A stretch of 64,000 nt of DNA from Dyadobacter koreensis (GTDB lineage: Bacteria > Bacteroidota > Bacteroidia > Cytophagales > Spirosomataceae). Each line of letters begins with the position of its first letter. Position 1 is the first letter of the stretch. This document shows, in pieces, positions 38,559-48,390 of this stretch. Made by a program: the position numbers and the translations under genes. The notes under the pieces are model-generated. The model was not told the DNA's origin and did no database searches. It saw only the letters and a list, made by a program, of their open reading frames with translations. The stretch lies in the NCBI RefSeq assembly GCF_900108855.1, contig NZ_FNXY01000003.1, positions 124,001-188,000 on the forward strand, in the 5' to 3' direction.

Positions 38559-40703
38559 ATGAAGCCGGATTTTAAAAATATTGTGCTTCAGAAAGCGGCC
38601 CAGCCTCGACCCGAAGATAAACAGTCTGAAAAGACTTTTCAGACTCAGGAAGGCATACGGGTCAAATCAATCTATCGGCAGGATGATATTGCTGATGCCG
38701 AACATCTTGGTTTCTCGGCTGGAATTCCACCCTTTCTTCGTGGTCCGTATGCCAGTATGTACCTCGACAGGCCGTGGACAATCCGCCAGTATGCCGGTTT
38801 TTCCACAGCCAAAGATTCTAATAAATTTTATCGAAAAAATCTGGAGGGCGGGCAAAAAGGCCTTTCTGTGGCTTTTGACCTGGCAACGCACCGCGGTTAC
38901 GATTCCGATCACCCGAGAGTCGTCGGTGACGTTGGAAAAGCCGGTGTCTCTATCGATTCGGTAGAGGACATGAAAATTCTTTTTGACCAGATCCCGTTGG
39001 ATCAGATGTCCGTTTCAATGACTATGAATGGGGCTGTGATTCCGGTAATGGCATTTTTTATTGTCGCTGCGGAAGAACAGGGCGTTTCTGCTGACAAACT
39101 TTCTGGAACAATTCAAAACGATATTCTGAAAGAATTCATGGTGCGGAATACCTACATTTATCCCCCCGAACCATCCATGCGGATAGTTGGCGATATTTTT
39201 GCGTACACTAGCAAATTTATGCCTAAATTTAATTCGATCAGTATCAGTGGGTATCATATGCACGAAGCTGGTGCGCCTGCGCATCTTGAACTTGCGTACA
39301 CGCTCGCCGATGGTCTGGAGTATATCAGAACCGGATTGCGTGCCGGAATTGAGATCGACGAATTTGCGCCAAGACTTTCATTTTTTTGGGGTATTGGAAT
39401 GAATCATTTTATGGAGATCGCAAAGATGCGTGCCGGCAGATTGTTATGGGCAAAAATTGTCAGCCAATTTCAACCTGGGTCAGACAAGTCACTGGCATTA
39501 CGTGCACATTGCCAAACCAGCGGTTATAGCCTGACCGAACAGGACCCGTACAACAATATAGCAAGAACTTGCGTGGAGGCACTCGCGGCGGTATTTGGAC
39601 ATACGCAATCACTGCATACCAATTCGCTTGATGAAGCCATCGCGCTGCCTACCGACTCCACTGCCAAGATTGCCAGAAACACTCAGCTTTTTTTGCAGCA
39701 CGAAACTGATATCTGTAGAGCTGTTGATCCCTGGGGAGGCTCGTATTACGTTGAATATCTGACAAAGGAATTAACAGAAAAAGCCTGGGAACTGATCGAA
39801 GAAGTTGAAAAACTTGGTGGAATGACGAAGGCAATCGAAACAGGACTTCCCAAAATGCGGATTGAGGAAGCGGCGGCGAGAAAACAGGCCAGAATTGATG
39901 CTGGCCGCGATGTCGTCGTTGGTGTAAATAAATATCAACCGGAAATCAAGGATGCTTTTGATATTCTGGAAATTGATAACGACAGTGTCAGAGCAGAGCA
40001 AATTGCACGGCTTGAAAAGATAAAAACAGAAAGAAATCAGCAAGATACTGATGCAGCTTTACGGGCCATTACGGCTGCGTGCAAAGAGAAAGGCGGAAAA
40101 GATTTCAATAATAATTTACTTGCTCTTGCAGTTCATGCGGCCCGAAAAAGAGCTACTTTGGGCGAAATATCACAGGCTATGGAAAAAGAATTTGGCCGTT
40201 ACAAAGCAGTCATCCGCTCGATATCCGGAATCTATCAGTCAGAAGTATCTGATGATGAAAATTTTCGGATTGCCAGGGAAATGGCTGATCAATTCGAAGA
40301 ATTAGATGGCAGAAGACCCCGCATTCTGGTAGCCAAGATGGGTCAGGATGGACATGATCGGGGCGCGAAAATTATCGCAACCAGTTTCGCAGATTTAGGT
40401 TTTGACGTTGATATCGGTCCGCTTTTCCAGACACCAGCCGAGGTTGCGAGACATGCGGCCGAAAATGATGTGCACGTCGTGGGCGCTTCCAGCCTGGCAG
40501 CAGGACACAAAACATTAATCCCACAGCTTATTAATGAACTTAAAAAACTGGGGCGTGGAGATATCCTGGTCATTGCCGGTGGTGTGATTCCGTCGCAGGA
40601 TTACCAATTTTTATATGATGCAGGCGTAAAAGGAATTTTCGGTCCGGGGACAATTATTTCAGTAGCGGCTCAGCAAATTTTAAAGGAATTAATGGAAAGC
40701 TAG
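38559..40703 (+). CDS. mutB: methylmalonyl-CoA mutase large subunit
   Basis: 714 residues: the substrate TIM barrel ([18 protein letters not shown] near the start; [16 protein letters not shown] with the catalytic histidine in mid-barrel) and a C-terminal B12-binding domain with the DxHxxG motif in [10 protein letters not shown]. It converts (R)-methylmalonyl-CoA to succinyl-CoA, linking propionate to the TCA cycle. Its stop TAG shares CTAG with the stop of the convergent ketosynthase gene. Confidence 0.97.
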   Translation: MKPDFKNIVLQKAAQPRPEDKQSEKTFQTQEGIRVKSIYRQDDIADAEHLGFSAGIPPFLRGPYASMYLDRPWTIRQYAGFSTAKDSNKFYRKNLEGGQKGLSVAFDLATHRGYDSDHPRVVGDVGKAGVSIDSVEDMKILFDQIPLDQMSVSMTMNGAVIPVMAFFIVAAEEQGVSADKLSGTIQNDILKEFMVRNTYIYPPEPSMRIVGDIFAYTSKFMPKFNSISISGYHMHEAGAPAHLELAYTLADGLEYIRTGLRAGIEIDEFAPRLSFFWGIGMNHFMEIAKMRAGRLLWAKIVSQFQPGSDKSLALRAHCQTSGYSLTEQDPYNNIARTCVEALAAVFGHTQSLHTNSLDEAIALPTDSTAKIARNTQLFLQHETDICRAVDPWGGSYYVEYLTKELTEKAWELIEEVEKLGGMTKAIETGLPKMRIEEAAARKQARIDAGRDVVVGVNKYQPEIKDAFDILEIDNDSVRAEQIARLEKIKTERNQQDTDAALRAITAACKEKGGKDFNNNLLALAVHAARKRATLGEISQAMEKEFGRYKAVIRSISGIYQSEVSDDENFRIAREMADQFEELDGRRPRILVAKMGQDGHDRGAKIIATSFADLGFDVDIGPLFQTPAEVARHAAENDVHVVGASSLAAGHKTLIPQLINELKKLGRGDILVIAGGVIPSQDYQFLYDAGVKGIFGPGTIISVAAQQILKELMES

Positions 40704-41917
40704 AGGACTTTACCCAAAACTAAAGAAGTACAATTCCCCCCAAATCCAAACGAATTGGAAAGCACATAATTTACCTGTGCCTCGGATTGATATGACGTGA
40801 CAGGTAAATCTTCAAAATCCTTCATTGCGGTTTCTATGTGCAAACTTGGATAAATCTCGGAATTATTTATGCTCAAAATACTGAGTATTGCTTCTACCGC
40901 TCCTGCCGCTCCTAATGTGTGCCCCGTATATGATTTCGTTGAACTAAATGGAGGAACATTTTTAAAAATCTCTGTTATTCCTGTCAGCTCCACACTGTCA
41001 TTATTCGGCGTTCCTGTGCCATGCGCATTGATATAATTGATCTGATCCGGAGAGATCCCCGCTGATTCAATCGCGTCTTTCATGGATCTGATCGCCCCGA
41101 CAGCATCTTCTGACATAGCAGACGGATGATGTGCATCATTTGAATTTCCATAACCAAGAATTTCCGCGTAGATCTTTTTATCACCGACAAGTTCCTCAGA
41201 TTCTAAAACAAGATACGCTGCCGCTTCTCCCAGATTTAATCCGTCACGATTTTCATCAAAAGGTTTACAAGGATTTTTGGAAAGAATTTTCAGGGCGTTA
41301 AATCCATTGACCGTATATTTTGCCAGCGCATCCACACCCCCAACAACAGCCCGGTTGGCGCGCCCTGATTTAATAAGTCTGGCACCCAGCATAATTGCGT
41401 TTGCTGACGAAGAACATGCAGTATTAATGGTATCTGTAAACCCATTAATCTTATATTTTTCAACAAGTTTCAGCGTGTGAGACCCGGGCCCGTAAGCTTC
41501 CAGATATTCAGAGCCGTCAGATTTACAATTCGCATCTTCGTACAACTGGTCTGTCAGACACATCCCTCCGACAGTACTAGCTGAAATTAACGCAGTATCA
41601 AATGAAGAAAGCTCGGAAGAGGATAATCGAGAATCTGCAATCGCTTCTTCAAAAGCCTTTACAGCCAGGAGACAAGTCCGGGTATATCCCGGCTCATCTT
41701 TAAGGTTCAAAATTTCTTTTAACTCTTCGTTGCTTGTTTCTATCTCCCCAAATGGTAAGACAGCGGTGTAGTAAGACTCAAAATGAACAGCATTTCTTAT
41801 CCCGGCCTGGCTCTTTACCAGACTCTCATGATTTTTTTCAACATTGTCACCCAAGGCAGAAATTATTCCAATTCCGGTTACAAAAACCCTTACCGGCTTA
41901 TCACGCTGTTTTTGCAT
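40700..41917 (-). CDS. beta-ketoacyl-ACP synthase (FabF-type) of the pigment cluster
   Basis: 405 residues with full KAS I/II catalytic residues: C168 in NTACSSSAN, and histidines in [10 protein letters not shown] and [10 protein letters not shown]. It condenses malonyl-ACP with the growing aryl-polyenyl chain. It starts 17 nt inside the ACP gene, so the two are translationally coupled. It is the last gene of the minus-strand pigment operon. A cysteine-less partner of this type is at 4508-5554. Confidence 0.88.
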   Translation of the reverse strand: MQKQRDKPVRVFVTGIGIISALGDNVEKNHESLVKSQAGIRNAVHFESYYTAVLPFGEIETSNEELKEILNLKDEPGYTRTCLLAVKAFEEAIADSRLSSSELSSFDTALISASTVGGMCLTDQLYEDANCKSDGSEYLEAYGPGSHTLKLVEKYKINGFTDTINTACSSSANAIMLGARLIKSGRANRAVVGGVDALAKYTVNGFNALKILSKNPCKPFDENRDGLNLGEAAAYLVLESEELVGDKKIYAEILGYGNSNDAHHPSAMSEDAVGAIRSMKDAIESAGISPDQINYINAHGTGTPNNDSVELTGITEIFKNVPPFSSTKSYTGHTLGAAGAVEAILSILSINNSEIYPSLHIETAMKDFEDLPVTSYQSEAQVNYVLSNSFGFGGNCTSLVLGKVL

Positions 41918-42167
41918 TTTTAATAATATACTCGGCCATATGGTTTACATCAACTAAAATCTTTCTTCCTTCGGCTGGATTGGTGATCTTAATTCCGTAT
42001 TCTCTTTCCAACAAAACAACCAGTTCTAATGAATCGATTGAATCCAAACCCAAATCGCCCCCGAAAAGCGGCTCGTCGTCTTTAATATCTTCCGGATTTA
42101 TATCCAATAAATTTAAGTATTGTACAATTTGTCCTTTTATAACTGGTTTTAAGCTTTCAATTTCCAT
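41901..42167 (-). CDS. acyl carrier protein of the pigment cluster
   Basis: 88 residues with the phosphopantetheine site S43 in LGLDSIDSLELV. It carries the aryl-polyene chain. The 3' end overlaps the ketosynthase gene by 17 nt. The PPTase at 54706-55329 is the likely activator. Confidence 0.92.
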   Translation of the reverse strand: MEIESLKPVIKGQIVQYLNLLDINPEDIKDDEPLFGGDLGLDSIDSLELVVLLEREYGIKITNPAEGRKILVDVNHMAEYIIKNAKTA

Positions 42168-42172
42168 TAGTA

Positions 42173-43450
42173 TCAGATAATTTTTTCTATTCTAAGTTTA
42201 ATATACGTGCAAAGTTGGCAAATCAAAATGAATACTCCCAAAAATAACATGACAGACCTGAGCTCATGCCAGCTTCCTCCTTTCAGGAATAGAATATAAA
42301 ACCCTTCCAGGCACCAGTGCAAAGGAGAAAAATTACTGGCAAACTGCATATATTCCGGCATCACAAATGCAGGCACTAAAATCCCGCCAATGGCTCCAAA
42401 AATAATGATGGATATCGCGCCGAACCCGTTTGCCTGCTCTTGTGTTTTTGCCCAAGAACCAATCAAAAGTGCGTAACTCACCGCCGACATACTACTGATA
42501 AAAACCACAGCTGCAAAGGCAGGCAAATTTCCAGGAATAGTAAGCTTAGGCAGGCCGATTTCAGGCAAAATCCAAACACCGATTGAAAAAGTCAGAGTAA
42601 CTTGTAAAATCGCAACAATTACATAAATAGCCATCTTACTGAGCATCACCAGCATAAAACTGGTGGGCATTGTTTTCAATCTCAGAAAACTTCCATTGAT
42701 CCGTTCCTTAACGATATTGCTTCCCAAAGAAACAACCATAAAAAACATAGCGAAGATCGTCCAGGCTGGTACGTTGTGCTGCGTTGAATTCGGAACAGCT
42801 ACCGAGTTACTGTTAGTGGCAACGATCTGATTAATTTTCACCCGGTTGGATGCCATCTTTTCACTAAGCTGAATCGATTTCGAAGCAATATCCATGTCGG
42901 AATAAATCCTATCGATCATCATGGTTTTTTCAATCGTGCCAAGATACGAATCGACTACTCCCATTACAGATGCACTGTAATTTTCCTGTAAAACAGGATC
43001 GTGATAAAAAGACAAAACCGGCATTTTTTCCACAACGGCGTGAGAAGAATCTGTTTCCAAACCCATATCCCGCATCATCATGTGGCTGATCTCGCCGGTA
43101 TTACTTTCAAGTCCGCTCGTAAAATTGGGTGGAATATATAAGGCGATCATTTTTCCCCGGGCAAGCAATTCTTTCTTTAAAGCACTTTCCGGAAGACTAT
43201 TCAGCGTATCAATTTTGAAAAGCCGGGATGTCGCCAGCAAATCCAGCAATTTTTCGCCCCCGCTTCCCTGATCGTGATTAACCACCAACATCGGAATCTC
43301 ATTTTCATTCACAATTTTGTAGGCACTATCCTGGATTATTGTAATAATAAAAACAAGTAAAAGCGGCATGACAAACATAAGCGCCAACCCAACTTTGTCG
43401 CTGACAAGCAGAAGAAACTCTTTACGAATAGATGAGTAAATTTTAAACAT
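42173..43450 (-). CDS. ABC-2 type exporter permease
   Basis: 425 residues: one N-terminal membrane segment (about 17-38), a large extracytoplasmic domain (about 40-220), then five or six membrane segments, the layout of the YbhR/CcmB-like ABC-2 permeases. With the ATPase gene 4 nt upstream it forms a complete exporter. In this operon the likely cargo is the pigment or a precursor. Confidence 0.85.
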   Translation of the reverse strand: MFKIYSSIRKEFLLLVSDKVGLALMFVMPLLLVFIITIIQDSAYKIVNENEIPMLVVNHDQGSGGEKLLDLLATSRLFKIDTLNSLPESALKKELLARGKMIALYIPPNFTSGLESNTGEISHMMMRDMGLETDSSHAVVEKMPVLSFYHDPVLQENYSASVMGVVDSYLGTIEKTMMIDRIYSDMDIASKSIQLSEKMASNRVKINQIVATNSNSVAVPNSTQHNVPAWTIFAMFFMVVSLGSNIVKERINGSFLRLKTMPTSFMLVMLSKMAIYVIVAILQVTLTFSIGVWILPEIGLPKLTIPGNLPAFAAVVFISSMSAVSYALLIGSWAKTQEQANGFGAISIIIFGAIGGILVPAFVMPEYMQFASNFSPLHWCLEGFYILFLKGGSWHELRSVMLFLGVFILICQLCTYIKLRIEKII

Positions 43451-43454
43451 AGGG

Positions 43455-44204
43455 TTAATCGCGGTACTCCTCTCCTGTCAGTTTTATAAATAATGACTGT
43501 AAATTTGCAGCTCCGTTTTCAATCAATAATTCGCTCAATCCGCCCTCCACAACTACTTTTCCATGGTCAATTAAGGCGATACGATTACAGAATTCTTCCG
43601 CTTCCGACATATGATGAGAAGTATACACAATCGTTGTGCCAGCCCTGTTAATTTCTTCAAGATACTTTATAATAGCGTTTTTGCTCTGTACATCAACACC
43701 TACCGTCGGTTCATCGAGAAATAAGATTGAAGGTCTGTGAATCAAGCCAATAGCAAGATTAACGCGCCTTTTCATACCTCCTGAAAAAGTAAAAACTTCT
43801 TTATCTGCCACTTTCGCCAGACCAAGTTCATCCAGCAATTTGTCAATGCGCTCAGAAAGTTCAGTTTTAGATAAATTGTACATAGCCCCGAAATAGTCGA
43901 GATTTTGCCTGGGCGTCAACTCCTGGTAAAAGGCATATTCCTGAGGTACGAATCCTAAAAGGCTGCGGCGCTCCTGTTCATTTATTTTTTTTCCGGCAAT
44001 ATAATACTGGATACTTCCTTGAGAAGGTGGAATGATACCACAAAGAATTGAGATAAGCGTCGTTTTGCCCGCACCGTTTGGTCCAAGCAGACCGTATACA
44101 TCAGACTCATTGATCTGAAGACTCACAAGGCTTAAACTATCCTCTTCCGCAGACTTATATCTTTTGGTAATATTTTCAATTTGAATGGACGGGCCTTTGT
44201 ACAT
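43455..44204 (-). CDS. ABC transporter ATP-binding protein
   Basis: 249 residues with all ABC motifs: Walker A GPNGAGKT (41-48), signature FSGGMKRR, Walker B ILFLDEP, and the switch histidine in YTSHHMSEAEEF. CcmA/NatA-like. It powers the permease encoded 4 nt downstream. Confidence 0.93.
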   Translation of the reverse strand: MYKGPSIQIENITKRYKSAEEDSLSLVSLQINESDVYGLLGPNGAGKTTLISILCGIIPPSQGSIQYYIAGKKINEQERRSLLGFVPQEYAFYQELTPRQNLDYFGAMYNLSKTELSERIDKLLDELGLAKVADKEVFTFSGGMKRRVNLAIGLIHRPSILFLDEPTVGVDVQSKNAIIKYLEEINRAGTTIVYTSHHMSEAEEFCNRIALIDHGKVVVEGGLSELLIENGAANLQSLFIKLTGEEYRD

Positions 44205-44232
44205 CTTGCAGCTATGCTGAATGAGAAAATAA

Positions 44233-45264
44233 TTATTTCCCCAGATTCAATTTAGAAAGTTTTAAAAAGGCTTCTTTTTCGACAGAACGGATTTGAAGAA
44301 GACGGTCCGCAATCTCGTCGAAACTTTGCTGCTCGGTTAGTCTGCCTTTGTAAACGCCAGCCATCTGGATCGCACTTGCACGCCACATATCTCCTGATTT
44401 AGTAAATTCCTCAGAAATCCCTATTAAGCGATCGTCCTGCAAGTATGCCGCGGCTTCTTCAAGAAAAGCGCCGTAAAGAAAACGAAAACCTCCCCCGCCT
44501 GTGCCGATTTCTTCCTGCATCCGCACAATCTGGCCGAGATATAAACCGGCTTTTTTCAGTCCAAGTTTATCGCGCCATTTTCTGATGTTATTGGAAGTAT
44601 ACCGAATCCCGTTCACCCCCGCAAAGTTTCCCGGAATACTGATCATATCGCGAACATTGCGTTTAATTCCCTTGATAATACCTTTACGAATTAAATCGTC
44701 GGTGATGACACCCACTCTTTCAGGAAAATAAATATGTCCTTTTGGAGCCAGCGGCCCCTGAGCAAAACGCACACGCGATAATTCTTCTGCCGAAAGTGAG
44801 GTGACTTCTTCCATAATCGGGTCGCTGATCTGATAGCGATCGTCATCACGCCCATATACGATCAGATTATGTGCGTTAAAGTGAAAACGATATTCCTTGG
44901 GAAAATAAGTAAGATGAAAAACACCAACCTGACATCCAACCGGAACCCCGTCGTTAATTTTTTTATCTAAAAATGACTGCGCTTTGGCAGGATCACTGAA
45001 TTTGTTCCGGGTAACCTCAACACCAAGCGCTCTGCAGGTCCGCTTGAAAATTGCGCCCGGCATCGTCCGGAAGGATATAGCCGGACCGTTGTTGATTGTC
45101 AGAAAAGGAATTTGTATGTAAAAAAGACCGGAACCCATGCCAAAAGCAAGCGGCTCGGTCATAAAATCGAGACCGTGATAACGTAATAGAGCAGTCGTTA
45201 CGCCATTTTCACAATGGGCAGCGTGGACGTGATGAAATTCTTCTGTTTTGGTATCGATGTTCAC
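44233..45264 (-). CDS. BtrH N-terminal domain protein (DUF4872 type)
   Basis: 343 residues. The N-terminal half is a BtrH-like papain-fold domain with the putative nucleophile C18 (AAHCENGVTTAL), a histidine in FNAHNLIVYG and an aspartate in YQISDPI. BtrH in butirosin biosynthesis transfers an acyl group from an ACP to an amine, so acyl transfer from the cluster ACP is a reasonable guess. The C-terminal half is helical. The start is GTG at 45262-45264. It is found in many flexirubin-type clusters without a proven role. Confidence 0.75.
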   Translation of the reverse strand: MNIDTKTEEFHHVHAAHCENGVTTALLRYHGLDFMTEPLAFGMGSGLFYIQIPFLTINNGPAISFRTMPGAIFKRTCRALGVEVTRNKFSDPAKAQSFLDKKINDGVPVGCQVGVFHLTYFPKEYRFHFNAHNLIVYGRDDDRYQISDPIMEEVTSLSAEELSRVRFAQGPLAPKGHIYFPERVGVITDDLIRKGIIKGIKRNVRDMISIPGNFAGVNGIRYTSNNIRKWRDKLGLKKAGLYLGQIVRMQEEIGTGGGGFRFLYGAFLEEAAAYLQDDRLIGISEEFTKSGDMWRASAIQMAGVYKGRLTEQQSFDEIADRLLQIRSVEKEAFLKLSKLNLGK

Positions 45265-45268
45265 TTAA

Positions 45269-45667
45269 TTAACCTTTAAAATTTTTCAATTCGTCGACTG
45301 TTATGTCAAATGCCTTCGCATACTTTTCGAGTTTTTTATCACTCAAAGAACTAAATACTGAAGGTTTTAAATGCCTTTTGATAAAGAAAACAAAGAAGCC
45401 GGTGTAACCTGAAAGTACGGCAAGATCCATAAGATTAAGTTCCATAAAATAGTAAACCGGACTTTTCTCTCCGTTGGCGACAGCTTTTCTCGCCTCTTCT
45501 ACCCTGTCGTTCACTTCAACCCATGCACTGTCGAGAGCTTCTTTTTTAATATCCCAGCCTTTGCTTAGTGCTGTTTCATATTTACCGTCCTCATTTTTCA
45601 CATAACACAATTCCCTGGTAAGTCTGGAAAGTGCGCCTGGTTCCTGTGGCAAATCTTCTTTTTTCAT
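45269..45667 (-). CDS. unknown 132-residue protein of the pigment operon
   Basis: 132 residues. The N-terminal half is charged and helical, with one hydrophobic segment (about 76-93, LMDLAVLSGYTGFFVFF), then a basic stretch and a short helical end. I do not recognise a family. It lies 4 nt before the BtrH-like gene and 38 nt after DarB, so it is surely in the operon. It could be a membrane adaptor. Confidence 0.7.
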   Translation of the reverse strand: MKKEDLPQEPGALSRLTRELCYVKNEDGKYETALSKGWDIKKEALDSAWVEVNDRVEEARKAVANGEKSPVYYFMELNLMDLAVLSGYTGFFVFFIKRHLKPSVFSSLSDKKLEKYAKAFDITVDELKNFKG

Positions 45668-45705
45668 TAGACATGGGTATTAAATCTGAATGATAAAATT
45701 CTTTA

Positions 45706-46848
45706 TTAACAAACAGTAAGCAAACAGAACATGTAGGAAAATCTCGAACTTTCCGGAACGGCGAGTAAAATTTTCTCCCCTTTTTTAAGTTTTCCGCTGT
45801 TAAAAATTTCCTCAACCATCATGTAAATTGAAGCTGCTCCAACATTTCCCATAGTCGCCAGATTGGTAAACCACTTTTCTTTTGGAACAGGGATGCCATT
45901 TTCAAGAAGGACTTCTTCAATTTTGCTTTCAAAAAAGTAACTCGAAATATGGGGCAGAAAATAATCCACATCATTCATATCAAATCCTTTTTTATCTAAT
46001 ATCTGTTTCAGGTTGTTAAAGCCGAGCTTAACGATTTTCTCGCTTAACAGCTTCACATCCTGTTTGATACTAAAAATCGATTTATTGAAAATCTCCTCGT
46101 TTGTAAAGTCCTTGAAACTTTTCAGCGTTCCGTCCTCCTGCTTGTAAGCACCCATATACATACAAGCTTCTTCCTCATTAGCAAAAGAGCAGCCGTCGAT
46201 CCATTCGATCTTTAAGGAATTTCCGGTTTCATTTGGCTTACCTTCAATCAGAAAAGCACCAGCACCATCAGAAAGCATCCAGCGCAAAAAATCCTTATCA
46301 AAGGATACATACGGATTTTGTTCCAAACGGATCAATTCCTGAACTTCTTCTTCAAATTGCTCGGCACGTAACGAGGGCGAGAAACGCTCAGAAGCAACGG
46401 CTACGGCTTTCTCCTTGTCTTCAAGTTTCACCGACATATATGCATATTTCAACGCATGCATTCCGGCACAGCATACTCCCGACGGCGATACAACTTCAAT
46501 AGTACCTGTCTCGGGCAGCCATCCATGAATCATCACGCCATGTGAAGGCATGATCTGATCCGGGCTCGACGTTCCCGCACTTAATAAATCTATTTCTTTC
46601 AACTCATCCGGGTTTCCGGGAAACAACTGCCTAACCGCCTGAGAGGCCATTTCAGCGTTTGTGTGTGTGGGAACACCCTCCTTGGTATATGCGTAATAAC
46701 GGCTCTTAATTTTATTATTTCTAAGAACAATCGCCTTTGATTTGGATGATTTCCCGTTGATGAACCCCAGATATTCTTCCATTTCTTCATTGGCAACCGC
46801 CTGGTTGGGCACGAACTTTGATACCCTGGTAATAAACGCTTCTGACAT
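45706..46848 (-). CDS. darB: KAS III-like dialkylresorcinol synthase (DarB-type)
   Basis: 380 residues with the FabH-type fold. The nucleophile is C127 in SGVCCAGMHAL, and the His/Asn pair is in FLPHISSYF and TMGNVGAASIY. DarB condenses and cyclises two beta-ketoacyl precursors to a cyclohexanedione, which DarA aromatises to a dialkylresorcinol, the alcohol half of flexirubins. The darA gene lies directly downstream, as in known clusters. The name rests on family and context. Confidence 0.85.
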   Translation of the reverse strand: MSEAFITRVSKFVPNQAVANEEMEEYLGFINGKSSKSKAIVLRNNKIKSRYYAYTKEGVPTHTNAEMASQAVRQLFPGNPDELKEIDLLSAGTSSPDQIMPSHGVMIHGWLPETGTIEVVSPSGVCCAGMHALKYAYMSVKLEDKEKAVAVASERFSPSLRAEQFEEEVQELIRLEQNPYVSFDKDFLRWMLSDGAGAFLIEGKPNETGNSLKIEWIDGCSFANEEEACMYMGAYKQEDGTLKSFKDFTNEEIFNKSIFSIKQDVKLLSEKIVKLGFNNLKQILDKKGFDMNDVDYFLPHISSYFFESKIEEVLLENGIPVPKEKWFTNLATMGNVGAASIYMMVEEIFNSGKLKKGEKILLAVPESSRFSYMFCLLTVC

Positions 46849-46912
46849 TGCAATAAAATATTGATTATTTAAAAAGTTGATGCAGCTTTTAATCGCCTTA
46901 TACTGATTATTT

Positions 46913-47815
46913 TCAGCTCACATCATAGTAATATTCTTTCGACTTCTTGATGGATTTCTGACTGAACGGCGCAATCAGAATAAAGTAAACGGACAATATA
47001 ATCGGTGATGCCACAAACAAAGCAATCAACAGATAATATTTAAACAGGTTAACCAGAAACTTCCTTTTTTCCGGTGTTGTTCCTTTTCTCTTGATCAGTC
47101 CCGCCCATATCCTGAAAATCTTTTTCCCCCTCATTTCGATAAACCAAATGTCGGTCGGGATATCGATTAATCCCAGAGAGAGGATTTTCTTTTGTAATCC
47201 CTGGAAATCATTATTCACCATCGCAGTATGCACGATCGCTCCGAACTTGTCGGCACTTAATATATCCTCCTGGCTTACACCAGGCAGCGGAAGCAAATTC
47301 CATTTTCTTTCCTTCTTACCGGAAAGCATCCAGTGGAAGATTGTCAAAACACTGATCAGATTCGGCTCGCGGTCCATAAGCGGCACATTCCCGACCAGAA
47401 TTCCACCTGCCTTTTTTATATAAGCCTTAACACTTTCCTGCGAATTGAGCCACATATTCCTTCCTCCAATGACAGTCACGATTGGTGTGTCTTTCATCTT
47501 CTGCTGGAATATAGAATCCTGCAAAAGTGACGTCACAGGTAGTGAGGGAGATAAAAACCAAGGCTGATAGCCCAGCACAATCAGATCATATTTTTCAGAT
47601 GCGTATGTAATAGGCTGCAATGCTATTGCTTCTTCGTTTACACATTCGGGCATGGTATCGTAAAACACTTCGCTTTTCCAGGGAAACCGGATTGGTTTAA
47701 CCGTTTCAATCTGTTTTCTCTCTATCTCAGCAGAATTAAATGGCAACAAAAAATTGTCAATGATCTCATTTAATTGCCCTGACTGCGAATAATTAATTAC
47801 AAGCACCTTTTTCAT
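46913..47815 (-). CDS. darA: dialkylresorcinol aromatase (DarA-type), membrane-anchored
   Basis: 300 residues with a flavodoxin-like FMN domain (VLVINYSQSGQLNEI at the N-terminus; IVTVIGGRNMW in the middle). It matches the 'dialkylresorcinol condensing enzyme' family, which aromatises the DarB product. The C-terminus adds a hydrophobic segment (about 262-285), anchoring it to the membrane where the acyl chains would be. It sits beside darB on the same strand. Confidence 0.85.
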   Translation of the reverse strand: MKKVLVINYSQSGQLNEIIDNFLLPFNSAEIERKQIETVKPIRFPWKSEVFYDTMPECVNEEAIALQPITYASEKYDLIVLGYQPWFLSPSLPVTSLLQDSIFQQKMKDTPIVTVIGGRNMWLNSQESVKAYIKKAGGILVGNVPLMDREPNLISVLTIFHWMLSGKKERKWNLLPLPGVSQEDILSADKFGAIVHTAMVNNDFQGLQKKILSLGLIDIPTDIWFIEMRGKKIFRIWAGLIKRKGTTPEKRKFLVNLFKYYLLIALFVASPIILSVYFILIAPFSQKSIKKSKEYYYDVS

Positions 47816-47852
47816 TCAACTATTTATTCAAATTTTCAGTACTCAGATGCAG

Positions 47853-48335
47853 CTATTGTAAGTCATCCACTTTAAGTATTTCCGAACCTGATGCGTAATT
47901 TTTAACTATTTTCTTTAATTCGGGATCAAGACTTTTGTAACCTTCGACAACAGCTTTTTTATCAGCATCAAGATTTTTATTATATTTCAATACCTTAGGT
48001 GCATGTTCCTGAACCGCCAGTCTTAAAAAACGGTACTCCGTATTGGAAGGTTTTTTTGAAATTTCATCTTCCAGTAAATGCGCACCTTTTTTAAACGTCT
48101 TAACTTTTCCATTTACCCCTTTTACAAAGCTGGCTTTCTTCATATAAAGTGCACCCTGATACGCCAGCGTGGCTGATGAAGATTTTTCCTTTTCCAACAG
48201 CATTATCATTTCATCAATCTCGACTTCGGTCCTTCCCGAAAACGCTTTATAAAACTCGCTTTTATCAACGGCGATATTTACAAAAGACGAAAAAAGAATA
48301 ATAAAGATAAAGCCAAAAAACTTGACTGGTTTCAT
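47853..48335 (-). CDS. small secreted/anchored protein of the pigment operon
   Basis: 160 residues with a signal peptide or anchor (about 5-22), then a helical, Lys-rich body. No named family is recognised. Its position between darA and the methyltransferase gene ties it to the pigment system, perhaps in the periplasm. Confidence 0.7.
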   Translation of the reverse strand: MKPVKFFGFIFIILFSSFVNIAVDKSEFYKAFSGRTEVEIDEMIMLLEKEKSSSATLAYQGALYMKKASFVKGVNGKVKTFKKGAHLLEDEISKKPSNTEYRFLRLAVQEHAPKVLKYNKNLDADKKAVVEGYKSLDPELKKIVKNYASGSEILKVDDLQ

Positions 48336-48390
48336 AACATGACATTTTTCTTAAAAACACCGTTAAAAGTGCCTGATCCAATAAATTTGG

